DNA of 64,000 bases from Charina bottae (Eukaryota; Chordata; Lepidosauria; Squamata; Charinaidae): positions 37,597,914 through 37,661,913 of the forward strand of contig JALMGJ010000002.1 of assembly GCA_023362775.1 (NCBI GenBank), given 5' to 3'. The notes below the pieces were generated by a model that saw only the letters and a program-made list of their open reading frames with translations, searched no databases and was not told the DNA's origin. Both the position numbers and the translations under genes were made by a program. Shown here one piece after another: positions 19,059-33,500 of this stretch (the first letter of the stretch is position 1; each line of letters opens with the position of its first letter).

Positions 19059-22000
19059 GACTATATTCATAGATGAAACGCTTTATGTGTGTGGACCAAG
19101 ACATATTACTCAGAGTATGGATGTTTTTAAGTAGTTATAGGGGAGTAAAATATTTACAGCAAGAAGTCTTTGAAATTCCAACGTCCAAGCTGTCTTTGTC
19201 CATTTTCTCTTTATTAAACAGTACATACTGAACTCATCTTCCAATGTTATACAGATATTAACAGTGTTACCATTTGGATTACAAGTAAACAATATGTGAT
19301 ACATAACACAAAATAAAATCAAACAATTATCCAGGTTTTTGCATCATCGACAACATTCTCCCGGGTTATTTAAAATTTAGTTTCCCTGCCCTGCTGTAGG
19401 AAAAAGGATGACTTCCTTGTTCACGAAGAGTGCAGATCAACAATACCCAGTGGCGTATCAGGGGTGGATTCAACCTTCTGGTATTACATAGTAATTAGTT
19501 GGCTTGCCCACCTCAAGCAGAAAGGTCTCGATTCATACCAGTATCCCCTAAGGATGTTGTTGCTTCTGCATGTGCCCCAGAGACATAAGAGAGATCTTGG
19601 AGGCCACTGAATCAGTGTGAGCTGCCCCCTATTGCTCTACTTAAAAGTCAATAAATAGCTTCAAAAAACTCCACATCATTACCAGAATACTTGGTGCAAA
19701 GGAGAGTATGCATACACCATGTTTTCCCCCTAATCTTGCATTTACATTTTAGCCTTTGCAGTCAGATGATTTGCTATTGACACTCTCTTAGAGAATCAAG
19801 AGTTTACATTTCCCTTGATCCTCAACTGAGAAGTAAAATGCTTCTTTGTTTCCTGTTTACCTAGCTCTGTGACAAATTTCCAGCTTTTAACCATTTGTAC
19901 CAAAACACACACACAGACACACACCCCGAACCTGGATTAATTTTCTTGCAGTCATACAGACGAGCACCACCGAAGTATTATTTAGTTCAGGAAAAGACTT
20001 CAATAACTCTAGAAACGTTAGCAGTCATCTCTAGACTCAAATCCCAAGGCTGTTTGAGAATTCCCAGGGCACGCTAAGACACCATCCTAAGATCTGCACA
20101 CAGTAATTAACCTCAAATCCATCCTGCCTACAAGAAGTGTTTATGATACTGGTCTAGTTCACGCAACATGCTGTTAGAATGTTCAATGTTTTTGGCTTAA
20201 TCTGTTATGTGACCTAACCACTGTGGTTTTAGCAACCTTGATTTCATGGTACGGTTTTTGTGGAAAACCATGACCCTGCCATTATGAAGAATCCTACTTG
20301 TAGCAAGGAAATAGTATGTTCACTGCAGGAGGAGCAGTAGTTAATAGCATGCTTTATGCTAGGAAGTAGCTACCTGTTAATCAGCCTGTTTGCACCATGT
20401 AGATTGTAGCTTTAAGGCTGCCTGAGATCATGGTTTTCCTGGTAGAGGTTCATAAATGGACTCGGCGTGAGCAAACCGGTTGGTGATCTCACAGCTGCTG
20501 ACCCAGATCCTTGTATGGGCCTATTCTTGATCCCCCTTTCCTCTCTTGCAAGAGTGGTGCCTGTTCAGCTCTCTGTGGGTGGAAGCAAGATTCTGCCCAA
20601 AGGTTAGTCAGGGTACTGATCATGGCAAAAACCATTGATCCAACAGTGACAAAGACACCTCTGATTCCACGTTTATTTCCTCAGTTACTTATGATTGCTG
20701 GACACAGTATTGCTCCTTGCAGATTCTTTCTTAGAGAATACTCAGCCTCCACGTTTTTGTGGTGTGAACTAGCCTGCATTAAGGCTGTCCTGTAGAGTAT
20801 TTCAGTCTCCAATTGGCAATTGTACCATGCAGATCAGACCTCCACCCACCCGAAGTTGTGGAAGTGCTACGACCAATGCGGTACATTGTTCTGTGGTTAT
20901 TAAGAAAGGGAACTTCAACCGTCAGAACTCCTGTCTTCTAGGCCCCTAGGCTTGTTGAAGCACGCCACCATTTGTGAAATCTATTACAAGATCAATTGCT
21001 GGAATCTCCACTTAAAATGGAGCTGAGCTGAATTCTTAGGAAATTCTTGCGTGGGGAGTAACTGACCTTGGGAGCCGGACACACGGTTCTCTTTTCAACA
21101 AGCTCGTTAGAAATGTTAATTTTACTAGTTTTATTCTAGCTGAAGTTCTGTACTGGTACTTGGCTTTTCCTTGGGTTTCTCTATTTTGGCCATCACTTTT
21201 ACTGTGGAAAAAGGCAATGCTATGGAAAATAAACATGACTAGCTCGTTCTCTCCACACCGAATCCTGCCTAGCGTGGCCTCCCCAGGAGGCAGCTCAATA
21301 AAAGGCAAGACTTCTGATGGGAATAGTACCGAAACGTGAGGTACATCAGAAGCAGAGTAGTGAAAGAGCTGGACAAGCTTAACTACCGTTAGAACCAATG
21401 GTTACCAGAGGTAGCAATCAGCCGTACAGATTGTTAATGTCCAGTACATGGAGGGAGAATGCAAACTTGCTCCAAATTATTTTGAAGAGCAGATGAGTTC
21501 AACAGAAAAAAAAACAAATACAAGCAGAAAGAGCATGGTTTCAACCTGACATGACACAGTTATTTCCCACATCATAAGATACAACTTTAGTGGTACTTGT
21601 GAAGGATGGATGACACACAGGAAAACATGATCTTGCAATAGGATGTAGTGCATGCTGCAGAAAAACATTGGCTTTTCCTTTAAAGTCATTTTGGTACCAA
21701 AGATAAAGTCCAACAGATTATACTCATCTACTCGTTCCGTTTGACTGCCCTTACCCCTCTGTGTACACACCACCTTCCAAAGAAGCTCCTATAGTTCACA
21801 AACTAACACCACTGAGGGCCACGTTAGTTTAGATTTAGCAGAATAATTTATCTTCTTATTTTTCCAGGTCTACATTTCTACAGAGCAAATAAATATTTGG
21901 GCTATATTTCTCTCCAGGACAATCAATTTTCAAACACTTTGCAAAAGCTATGGACATGTTGGAACTTTTAACATTTCCGAGGAATACCCTTCTGAAAGAA

Positions 22001-22414
22001 CACATATGGTCCTTGCTGAAATTCTTCCAAAGAAATGCTGCAACCCCTATGGAGCAATCTTGACTGGTGGGATTTTTAACCCAGGGAAGGGGGTCAAGGG
22101 CTGGCTGTGGAACCCCAATAAAGGAGCCCACACAAGCAACTTCCAACAAGTACTAACTTTATACTCTGGAGAACTGGAAAAAGCCCAGAACTGAGTACGT
22201 GGATTCCATTCCCTCCTTCTACCCCCACCCGAAGAATAGTCCTTGATGATTTTTCCAAAAATTGCTCAATAGTGCTAGCAACTTCAAACTCTATGTAAAC
22301 TGGCTGGTTCATGTACATTTTTAAGACCTGGAACACTATACTCAATTTTTTGTCAATACAATGCAATTTCCAAGCTCAGCAATGAACAAGGCCACACTAT
22401 TAATGGTTAAATTA
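19059..22414. other. Intergenic sequence, no gene or clear repeat recognised
   Basis: About 3.4 kb between the L2 relic and the PPP1R10 poly(A) signal. Reading both strands I see only short ORFs without family resemblance and no clear transposon. A minus-strand AATAAA at 19210-19215 leaves open a longer alternative PPP1R10 3' UTR. Confidence 0.5.
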
Positions 22415-22434
22415 GATATTTCTTTTTCACCATG

Positions 22435-22440
22435 TTTATT
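22435..22440 (-). terminator. PPP1R10: PPP1R10 poly(A) signal AATAAA (probable)
   Basis: Plus-strand tttatt in ccatgtttattacta. It gives a 3' UTR of about 0.95 kb after the stop at 23387. Cleavage 10-30 nt further left is inferred. Confidence 0.6.
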
Positions 22441-23386
22441 ACTAATGTACAAAATATACAAAACTTAGAGCGAGACATTTTGTTCCCCTCAGGAGAGGGG
22501 TTGCTGCACCCACTTCAAGATGAGGGGAGATGAAAGATGTTGTGAAGAGTCCACATCTTATGAGACTGTTTAAAAAACCCACAACCAACAATGTAAATCA
22601 GGAAAACAAAAGTTACCCCCTAAATCATTAGTCTCCAGGTTGAGTTTTCACAGAAAACAGTTTGTAGGTTTCCCCTAATGGCAGACTTAGCACCAAGGGA
22701 AACCACATCTGTGCAGTCAGTAGGGCACTGCAAGGGGTATTTTACAAAGGGGCAGATGGGGCATCATGGTTCAAGAGGGCATTGTGCAAGGGTCAGCTGC
22801 TGGAATTCCCCTCTCTAGTGCCTTTAGGCAGGAGCCATGGATTTCTTGCCCTGGATCTCCCAGAGCGATCCACAAGCAGTATGCTGCACCCTCTCCCCTG
22901 CCTCACACACGTGTTCCTAAAAAGGCCAGTCTTCCTGCTGATGCCAGACCAAGCAATTCTTCAGTACAGGCCTGGTTCCCGGGAAGTTGAAGAACACAGC
23001 CGAGTCACGTCAAGGCTGTGAGCAAGAATCTCCCCTTCCTTGGCTGGTTCCACAGGAATATTTACACAAATTGGTTTTTAAAAACCCTCTTTTAAGTCTC
23101 TTGTGCTTTCAAAGTCATTGGTTGCCTCATCGCCCCAGACGGGGAGGGGGAAGATGCCTCCCAACAGTTTCCCTTTTGGGGGGGTGGCAGTTCATCAGTA
23201 GCAGCAGTTGCAGAAGGAGGAAGTAGTCACGTTCCCTGGCTCCAAGCATTTGAAGGGCCTCACAGAAGCCATAAAAAGCAGGTGCAGCATCAGTCTGAAA
23301 GGGGAACGCAAGGCCGAGTCCAGGTCGGGGGGAATGTGCGCTGACGCCAGAGTCAGGACGGGCAAGGAGGACAGAGGCTCCTCGTG
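22436..23386 (-). other. PPP1R10: PPP1R10 3' UTR (inferred extent)
   Basis: Unique sequence immediately after the PPP1R10 stop codon, running to the first canonical poly(A) signal. The 3' end is inferred from the signal only. Confidence 0.5.
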
Positions 23387-23496
23387 CTAGGGCAAGGGCG
23401 GCCCGTTCACTCCAGGGTGGTAGAAGGCACAGTTGTTTTCGTATCTGCAGCTGCCTTTCATGGTGAAGTGGCGACATACGGGACGCTTCGACCTAT
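23387..23496 (-). CDS. PPP1R10: PPP1R10 terminal coding exon: C3H1 zinc finger
   Basis: Encodes [20 protein letters not shown] then [15 protein letters not shown] and TAG. The CCCH finger C-x8-C-x5-C-x3-H is a nucleic-acid-binding type and is the conserved C-terminus of PNUTS. Confidence 0.96.
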
Positions 23497-26400
23497 CTGA
23501 AAGGCACAAGGGAGGAAACAGCCGTCAGCTCCAGCAGCCGGAAAACCCAGGGACTTCATACACATCACTTTCCCCAACAAGCCTATATTACTCTCCATCT
23601 CTCACAGATCCGCCCAGAGCCCAGAAAGTACACCACCAGCCTTACTTGAGCAGCACTAAGATCGCAATTTTAAAATGGCAAAAAGCATGGCGTTAAAATA
23701 AAAGCAGAGCACTGAAGCGAGAGAACTGCATTCTTGCCCAACCTAGCTTGACCTGACTACACTTCAAAGTATTTGCTTTTTAGAAGAAAAAAGCAGCCCC
23801 CCCCCCGAAGCCCTGTATAAAAGGCCACTCTTACTTGCTTTTATGGCTGCCTGCTTCCCCATGAAACTCAGAATGCTCAGCCCATCCTCTTAGAATCCCC
23901 ACCCCAAGGGCACAGCAATTAGTATTTCCAGTATTTACCTCCACCGTGGCCGCCTCCGTGCCCCCAGCCGTGGTCCCCTGGGTGACCTCTGCCGTGGTCC
24001 CCTGGATGTCCCCTGCTGTGGTCCCCTGGATATCCCCGGCCGTGGTCCCCTGGATGACCGCCTGGATGTCCCCGGCCGTGGTCCCCTGGATGACCGCCTG
24101 GATGTCCCCTGCCGTGGTCGCCCGGGTGGCCCCCTCCTCCGTGACCTCCATGGCCACCACCGCCGTGTCCCCCTCCATGGCCACCGCTGCCGTGTCCCCC
24201 TCCATGGCCACCGCCCATGCTGTTGTTGGGAGGGCCCCCCCTACCATTGGGGGGACCACCACTCCGTCCGCCTCCTCGCCCTCGGAAAGGAGGCTCTCCG
24301 CCTCTGCCGCCACGGCCACGATGGAAGGGGCCGGGGCCAGGGCCGGGGCCGGGGCCGGGACTGCCACCTCTCATGCCTCCGTGGGGCCCACCACGCATGC
24401 CACCATCAGGAGGATCCCAGTATCCATCATTGCACTGGGGAGGAGGTGGGCCCATCATCCGAGGTCCATTGGGCACACCAGGGCCTGGGGGCATGTTAGG
24501 GCCGCCTGGGCCTCCATGTGGTCCTGGGGAAGAGAGAAGAGGTGTGAGGCACGCGACTTCAGGCACTGTAAGACAGCCACCCACCACCTGCAGAGCCTCC
24601 TGTAGGCTTTCCCCTCCTCCCCTCCCCTCCCTCCACCTTGGTAACGCTGTTCGGTTCCCTTATTGAGCGGCCTCGACTTACCAGGCATTGGTCCCGGCCC
24701 TCCAGGAGGGAAGTGCTGCATATTTTTGGGCCCTGGTGGGAATCCATTGGGGACTGGGCCAGGTCCCGGTCCAAGCAGCCCATGGGGAACTGTAACAAGA
24801 GCAAAGCAGCTGTTAATGACCCAAAAAGGTTGGCTGAAAAAACAACAGCTACCTGGACTAGTACTCAGACTGGGTTAAGGCATTTTTTCTTTTAATGGCA
24901 CTAGGTAGACTTGTATCTAACTGGGTCTCCATTTTCCTATCTGTACAAAGGGGAACACAAGTCTGACACCTCAGACGGGCTGATGGGAAGGGAAGAAATT
25001 CAGCTGGACGCGAGTCAACAGCTGGCCAAAACCAGCCTCTCTGTAACTGGACCCCCGGCAGTTCTTTTACCTCCTGAAGGGCCTGGTCCAGGCTGGCCCT
25101 GCAAATTGCCGAGCAGGTGCTTGATCTTGTCAGAATAATCTGGTTGCTTCATCAGCTCTTCTGTCTTATGATTGTTTGAGCCACCCTGCACGAAACAGAA
25201 GAGAAACTGTGGAATTAGAAAATGGTTTGCTTCTTGCCCTGCCCTATCTCCTTTTGCTGCTCTGATCCCACGTATAAACCTGCTTAAAAATGCTACTCGA
25301 TACAAGTGAGATCCAGTTTTCTATCCTTCAGGCACTAGAGCAGAAAATGGGTTTCAAGAAAGAATCCCATTTATCAGCTTCACTTACTGAGGACTTGGAA
25401 ACTCTCCTGTTCTTTGTATTATCCTAGTCTTGTTTTCCGGAACCTACGTCTTTCTGGAGGCGTTTGGGCAATATGAGACAAACAAACTGGGGAGAAATTC
25501 AGGGTTCTGGGCTATCCTCAAAGGCAGAGGACAGGTGGGAATCAAGGGCCGGTGTTCGTGCTTCCTCAGTCAGTCGGCGTTTCTACTATTTGAAAAACTG
25601 CCCTCTAGTTACCATTATGGAGGTGAGAATCTCTTGCATGTTGATGGAAGAGCTGGGGTTGGGGCCCTGCGGATGCTTGCCTGCCCCCATGCTGCCCATG
25701 AGGTTGGCCAGGACCGGGGGCAGCTTGGAGCCCCCAGCTCCGTCCGGAGACTGCGAGGCGGTGGATGGGTCGAGTCTTTCCTCGTAGCTGGCCTCATCCA
25801 TGGAGCATTCCTGAGAGAGGTGACAGAGGAGACACAAGGAGTCAGGAGGGACGGGCTGATGGGGAGCTGGGTGCTCAAACCCGAGGTGGGGTAGACTGGC
25901 AACGAGAACTTGGGGCGTACGAAAGAGGGGTGGCTGGCTGACCCTAGGACAGAGAAGCTACGTGAGGAAACGTTCCCCATCTCCACTTTGTTTCTGTTAC
26001 GCAGAAAGGAAACGGAAACACAGAGAGGGGGAAAGGTTACTGCAGACGGGACTTCCAGTACCCTTTTAGGAAATTATTTGATCAATATATGGACTTGGGA
26101 GCCTTATCTGTCAAGTACCCTGAGCTAAAAAATAGGGGTCCTATTTTATAATTTAACTGTCATTCCCACTCTACTGCAGCCCACTTAGCTTTCTTTCTTT
26201 CTGTTCAAAGCAGGGGGTGGAATACAAGAGGGACAGAGCATACTTACCTCGTCTAAAGGAATCAGCTTGGGTGGCACCGGCTCGTAGGACTCTGGGTCTG
26301 GCTCATGAGGGCTGTCAGGAACACTGGGGAAAAGAAGGCAGAACAGATTGGCTTGGCGTTAATGCAGGGTGAGAAAAAAATGGATCAATGTATAGAAGCT

Positions 26401-27407
26401 AAGACAACTGAGCCTGGAATGTTACGCATGTCTGGAAGTAGGAGGTTTAAACCTCTGGCCAATTTATGAATAAAAACACTCTTCTTCCATCTCCCACAGC
26501 AACACCAGTGGGACAAGCGCAGCCAGAACTGCCCAAATGGTACAGAAAAATGGGACTAGCCATATGATTTCCTTCAGCCTTTTTTCATTTCTCAGCTGTA
26601 ATTCTTCATTGCTCTCTTCCTGAATACATTTCTGAATCAATCTTTTCATATTTAAATCATTACTACTAAGTCAACTATGCATACACTTGAGTTTTTCCCC
26701 CCAGCTAGGGAATAGCCTAGAATCTTGTATATGTAACCCTCCACACATACACACACATTTCAGATCTGCCAAATCGTTTACTCACCTCTCTTTGGAGAGG
26801 AAGATTTCCTGCAAAATGCCTTTTTCACGCTCAGCTTGAGTTAATTTCTCCTGGCTGCCACTTCCTGGCTGAACCAGCGGAGCAGGCAAATCAATGGGCT
26901 TTGGATAGACCCAGGGGACCTTCTCTTCCATAGCATCATGGCTAAGCCGACGGGCTGTCTCAAAGGCGTGGCGATCCAATAGGATCTCTCGTTTCGCAGC
27001 CTCACCAAAGTCCTTGATCTTATTTACATTAACTGTAGGGATTGAACAGAGAGTATGTTCAACTTATTTTTATTTATTTATTGAATTTATATGGACGCTC
27101 ATCTCACTTGCACGTGACTCTGGGTGGCGTACACAATTAAAACACAACTAACAATCACAACCTTTAACCATTAAAACCAATTAAAAAACAGTGAAAAGCT
27201 ATGGTTAAAAAGTACAGTAACAAAAAGACAGGGGGGAGTGCAGTCTAATCTTATACACAAGGCAACCATTTAACAGGCTCCACACTTCCATGGGACTCAA
27301 TGAAGTTCCCAGAACCATGGAACTTAATAAATGCCCAGGATTAGCTAGTGGGCAAAACTTCCTATGTCCACAAAATGCCCTAAATATTTTTAAAATAAAT
27401 AAATAAA

Positions 27408-27479
<72 letters not shown>

Positions 27480-27482
27480 ATG

Positions 27483-27531
<49 letters not shown>

Positions 27532-30500
27532 AAACAAACTTTTAAAGTTAAAAAAAATTCTAAAAAGTGAAGCACCGGCATATATTTGGGATCTTGTGCA
27601 ATTTACTTGTCTTTCAAGCGATCATTCTGCCTTCCTGTAAAATTGATGTTTTGTGAGAAGCTGTATCCATTCCGGCAGCCATTTTATGAAGCCATCCAAA
27701 ATACTTTTAATAGTCTGAATGTGCCCAAAGTTGGACGTTTCATTAATTCTTTGCCCTATTCCACCCACTGTGTTTGTTTTAAAGATTTTTGCTGTTGAAT
27801 GCAGCAGAAAGGGCCTAATTCTCCCTGCAGGAGAGGTAAGATGTTGGCTTCAAGGATTTTCTGTACTGGAATATCAATACTTTCATTTAAAGAAGAAGAA
27901 AAATAACATGACTGTTTGCAAAGAGAATCCTGGGGAGAACCCAAGAATGCTTTGAATCTTTGTTATTAAGCGGTCAAAATCAGAAATCTAGAAGTCAACA
28001 GGATTTAGTCTTTTCACTTAGTAACTACATGCTGATACTTTCCTTAGCTTTAGCAGCAGGTAAAACTATGGGAGTCTTTGTGTTTCATTTACAATCCATC
28101 TTTTGATTGCATGAATGTATTTTAGACCAGTGGTTCTCAATGTAGGCCATATGTATGTCTCTGAGGGGACCGCCTAAACAATTGCCAGGCATTTGATCCA
28201 TTAGTCATAATCCTCACATCTCATTCTCTGTGCTGGTTTCAGAAGAATAAATATTGAGAATTACTAGAGTTTACAGTAAGTATATTAACAGCAACTCTGA
28301 GGGGGGTCACAGAGGTAAATGAGGCTCAGAAGGGGGTCATGAGCAAATAAAGGTTGAGAGTCCCTGCTCTAGACAGATGACAGGTGTAACTTTCTGTTCT
28401 GTGAGGTTTCCCAGTATCGTCTCTGCAATTTTCTGTTCGGAAAAGGGAAAACACTCACCTCTCTCTGTCTCATCCAATTCGAAGTAGAAATATTCCCGCA
28501 GTTTGTTCTCCTCAGGCCAGCTCACCGTTTTCTTCTTTTTGCCCTTCTTTGTCAACTGGGTTGAATCAGCTGGGCTCTCAGTTGGCTTTGAATCCAACAA
28601 GCCTCCATGCTCAGAGGAATCTGAAAAAGCACACAGCCACTCAGCAACAATACTTTAAAGCGCAATACATGCCTCAAGGAAAGGAAATCTATGATCACTC
28701 AGAACACCTTAGGCTGCCATGGTGCTCCAGGTATCACTTGCATAATGAACAACATGGACCAGCTGGTTAGTACCTAGTAAAACGTTTGCTAGCCTAGGCA
28801 AGCAAACACTGAGAGCACTCTTCTCCCCCCACTTACTTGTCTCCATAGGTTCGGGCACCTCCACAGCTGGCACAGGGGTACCAGGTCGATCCACATCCAT
28901 TGGCTCTGAAGGTGGGTTCAGCTCAGGGGAAGATGGCTTGGCAGCAGTGGTTTCTGGGACTGGCTTCCCTTCAAAAGGACTTGGCTGCAGACAGTGAGAA
29001 ACACAAGCCCAGCGAATTAGTTGATTTCTAAATTTAAAGTCGTCTCTGTAAAAGTAGGATTGCTAGCTCTGCACGTTTCTTACCTTAGCCGCAGTTGGAG
29101 ACAGGACTTTCTTTTTCTTCTTGATCTTGATTTCTGGGACCGGGGCAGAGTTTAGGGCATCCAAGAAGCCTAATCCTTCCATAGCTAGAGAGAAAATTGA
29201 GAAGGGCTTGAAAACCATCCTGTACTAAAATACGTACCCTAATGATATGGCTGCCTCCCTTTCCTTCTTTCCAGAGCCACCATGACTGACGACACCATGA
29301 TGTCCCAGTGTGGCACATCCTACCACGCCTCCCCGTCCCTCCTCAGTCAGTGCCCCCAACATTCTTGGCTTTTACCCACTCCTACTCCCCACCATCACCT
29401 CAAATCACCTCTGCATGGAATAACTATGTTTTACTCTACATTGAAACAAAACAGCCCTGTTTTGTTCTGCCTATCAAGCAAAAACATCCAAAATGCACAT
29501 ATTTCAATTTGGGCCTAAACTGCTCAAACCCCAGATATTCTGTGCATGGAACGTTTTGTGCACAGAATATCTGCACATCCCTAACAAATGTGAAAAGATT
29601 TCAGTTGATGGGGGAATTCAGCAATTAATTTAGCAGCAAGATCAAAACACTGGAGTTCCATTTTCACTGCCTAGTCTAATCTAGCCCATGTTACTCCTTA
29701 ACTCCGTGGGTATGAAAAAGGAGAAAGACTTACGCTGTGCGGGGATGATCTTCACTTTAATTTCCTTGGTAGCATTGGGGGTGGTGTTGAGGGGTTTGTA
29801 TTTCTTCTCAGCAGGTGGATTCTCCCCAACTGGGGCTGATGGGCTATGGAGAAAAACAGTCCTCAAGTCAGTCAAAAGAGAAGACACTGGATACCTCACA
29901 GGGTTGGTAATATCTTTCACGCCAAACAGATTCCCGTTTCCATGTATGCATTTGATCTATTCCGTCTTTGACAAAAATATAAATTTAGAAGTAAAAGTAG
30001 TTTCTCCATTGTATGCCATTTTGTGTATATGCTGGGTTTTTCCTCTATGATTGTCCCTAACTCCTTTGGTTTAGCCCAGTGTTTCTCAACCTTGGCCACT
30101 TGAAGATGGGTGGACTTCAACTCCCAGAATTCCCCAGCTGGGGAATTCTGGGAGTTGAAGTCCACCCATCTTCAAGTGGCCAAGGTTGAGAAGTACTGGG
30201 CTAGCCTTTCTGGAGCTGCACAGGACTCCCAGGGCTGCAACCAAGGCAGACCAAATGTTCCCCATTTTCGTGGGCTGAAGGACACATTTGGAATTTTAAG
30301 AGTATGTCATGGGAAGTTCTGCAAAAGCGCTGCTATGGAAGAGCTTGTTTATTTGGATGCAGCCTATCACAAAATGATGATTGAAAGAGGGCAACCTAGT
30401 CGGTGTTCTCCCTGCCATCTCCTAAGCAGCTTCCTATTTCTGTTTGTCTTTTTAAAGCCTGGATTAGACTTCTGAGAGCACTTCCTAAATACCTAAATGT

Positions 30501-33500
30501 CTATATCCAATTGTTTTTAAAATTAATTTCTGATTGTTTGAATACCAAAGGAATTGCACGCCAGCTCATATATTAACTGGAGAAGACCAAGCTCTTATAA
30601 AAATGTGAACGGAACAAGCTCTCCTGCACTCCTAGTCTCCAAAATATTACATCTCTTAAATTTAAATTTAAATCTAAATTTACATCAACTTAAACCAGCA
30701 AGTTTGGGTTACAAACTAGAAAGGTGGCGGCTTACAATGCTTGAACAATCACATCCCCAGGTTCAGTCCTACATATGATAAATTAAGAGACGACGATGAA
30801 GAACTTTCTTTCAAGACCATAATACTTACTTCTGTCTTTTCAGTGGTATTGGCTTGAAACTATATTTATCAGAGGTTACTGCAGCATTCATGTTCTTTTT
30901 CACAGGAATGAGCGATGGAGTCTCCATTTCCAAACCTACAAGCAAGCGGCAACGGTAACTAACAGAATAATTTGCAACTGCGAACCCAAGAATCCCAGAA
31001 CATTCTATTCTGTAACTTATTTAGCTGTTCACCCAAGGCTAATGAACAACTCCAGCCAGGCTAGATTAGGACAATTCTAACATCATTACATAGCCACGGC
31101 AATTCTCACGGCGCTTACCTGTGGAACGGAATTTGGCGTGGCTGGGTGCTGTGGTGCGGAGAGATTTTGGTTTTTCTTTCTTCTTTTCGGGGGTCTCCTC
31201 AGGCTTAGCTTCTGATTTGGCTTCCTGAGGTTTCTCCTGAACAAGTGCTTTGCTTCTGTTTTCTTCCTTTCGTTTTTTCTTTTCTCGTTCTGCAAAGAAC
31301 AAGTGAAGCCCGGAGCTCAGAAGGGCTAAAGGATTCATGCTTTCAAGCCTTTTTGAAGACACCCCTTCTACAATTCAACATCCAATCACATTTTTTGCCT
31401 TTCAGAGATAAAAGTCTAATATTACAATGTCTGAAAATACATAAACACAATAGCTTCCTGGCTTCCAGCTAACATCAAGTGTAAAAAATGTAAACACACT
31501 GGAGAAGAGAGAGCTGATTGATTAACAAGGAATGTTTAAAATATTGTTTCAGAATATATCCCTCTAGCCAGACCCGGAATACAAAGTAGGGGATACATTT
31601 TAAGTAGGTAGCAACACTGCAATCCCACAGATGGTTACAGCGAGAGTCTGATTTCACTACAATAAATCTATCCCCGTCCATGCTTCCCTGGAAACACAAA
31701 GCCACTAACCTGTAGGCTGGGAGCTGCTCTGAGAGCGGATCACACCCATCCAGTCGCTCACCAGTATGGAAGCCAGTCGACGAAGCTCTAATAAGGAGAG
31801 AATGCACAGGCACTCAATTAATTAAACAAGTCATTTCAAATAAAAATCTGTAAACTCAGAATGGTGTCCCACTATTAGAACCCTGTATATGGCCAAGTGA
31901 CAGTTACCTTCATCATCACTTGACTTGCTGAGCTGCTTCACCAATTTGGCAGTATTGTTCTGAAAAGAAAAGAAAAGAAAAGAAAAGAAAAGAAAAGAAA
32001 AGAAAAGAAAAGGTCTCTGTTATATGAGGTAGAAACCACAGGGTGTACCATTGCAAGTCTGATCACTCCTGCAACTGGGAGGAGTACTGTTTCGAGTACA
32101 GTAATATATGATCTTGAAGAAAAGTCCTCTTCCCTCCCTCGACACCTGGAACAAAACATTTTCTGCCTTGATCTTGGAAAGGTCAAAACAAAAGGACAGC
32201 TTCCAACTTTGCTTAATTCACTAACTTGTTTCAGATGATCCACGGTCAGAGGTAAGTGTTGGAGCGTGAGTAGAATCTGCTGCAGAAGGGGTACATTACT
32301 GGATGCTTTTGAGCTTGTTAGCCACGTGTTAAGGAGCTTATAACCACCAACTTTGATGAATCTGTAGAATGAGGAGACAAAGACTTGGTTCATATGTAAA
32401 AGGATATTATAGCTTGCTTGAACACAGGTTATGGAATAGCTACAAGTAGCTAGAAACACACTTTAAGCCAAAAGCAAGCAAAAATCACATTACTGTAATG
32501 ATTGCAAAGAATATGCATCTGTACACACACACGCACACTTAAATTGTGTAGTTTCTGTTTTGTTTCTGTTTTATAATATTAGATAAGTGTCTTCTCAGAA
32601 TTTCCAGGAATAAGGAGTTGGAACTTGAATATTATGTCCTTCTCCCCTATCATCACTGCTCCCATCTACACTCACATTTCAGAATCTTACACTACTCCTT
32701 CATTCCATTCAATTAACAAGTTACCAATGTATTGGAATCTGACTGAAAGCAGATCAAGTTGAATAGCTATGCAGAAGAGTGCCAAAAAGGTACAGTAAGG
32801 CCCAAGGGATCAAAATAAAATCAAATAAAATAGTAATTCAAAGGTACTGCTAGCAGAATCCATTAAAAAAACCCTTGCTTTTATTTATTTATTTTTTAAA
32901 TTTGTATTGCCGCCCATTTCCCGCAACCAGGGAACTCTGGGCGGTTCACAATAAAACAGATTAAAAACATAAATATAAAATTACATCATCAATAAAATAA
33001 TTATAAAATCCAAGTGGGATAGATGTTAATAATAGGGCGGGCTTCATGGCACCAGCCACCCCCAGGAGGAGCTATTGCCTTTCCCATCCCAGGCATGGTG
33101 GCAGAACCAGGTCTTCAAGTCTTTCCGGAAGGTTGGGAGTGAGGAAACCCGCCTCAGCTCCAGGGACAAGATATTCCAAAGGGCGGGCGCTACTGCAGAG
33201 AAGGCCCACCTCCTGGACCCCGCTAGATGGAATCCTTTTGTCGATAGGGTCTGCAGCGTGCCCTCTCTGCATGACCGAGTGGGGTGGGTCAAGGTTCTGG
33301 GGATGAGACGGTCCCTCAGGTAGCCTGGTCCCATGCATGTAGGGCTTTAAAGGTAATAACCAACACCTTGAATTGGACCCGGAAGCAAACTGGAACCCAA
33401 TGCAGCTCGCGCAGCAAAGGTGTCACGTGAGCCGATCTTACGGCACCAATAAATGTCCGCGCGGCCACATTCTAGACCAGCTGAAGCTTCCGGATACTCT

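Noticed and set aside
23946..24666. Plus-strand ORFs of 219 and 149 codons
   Set aside because: Antisense shadows of the glycine-rich PPP1R10 exon 17; low-complexity, and no splice or start context.
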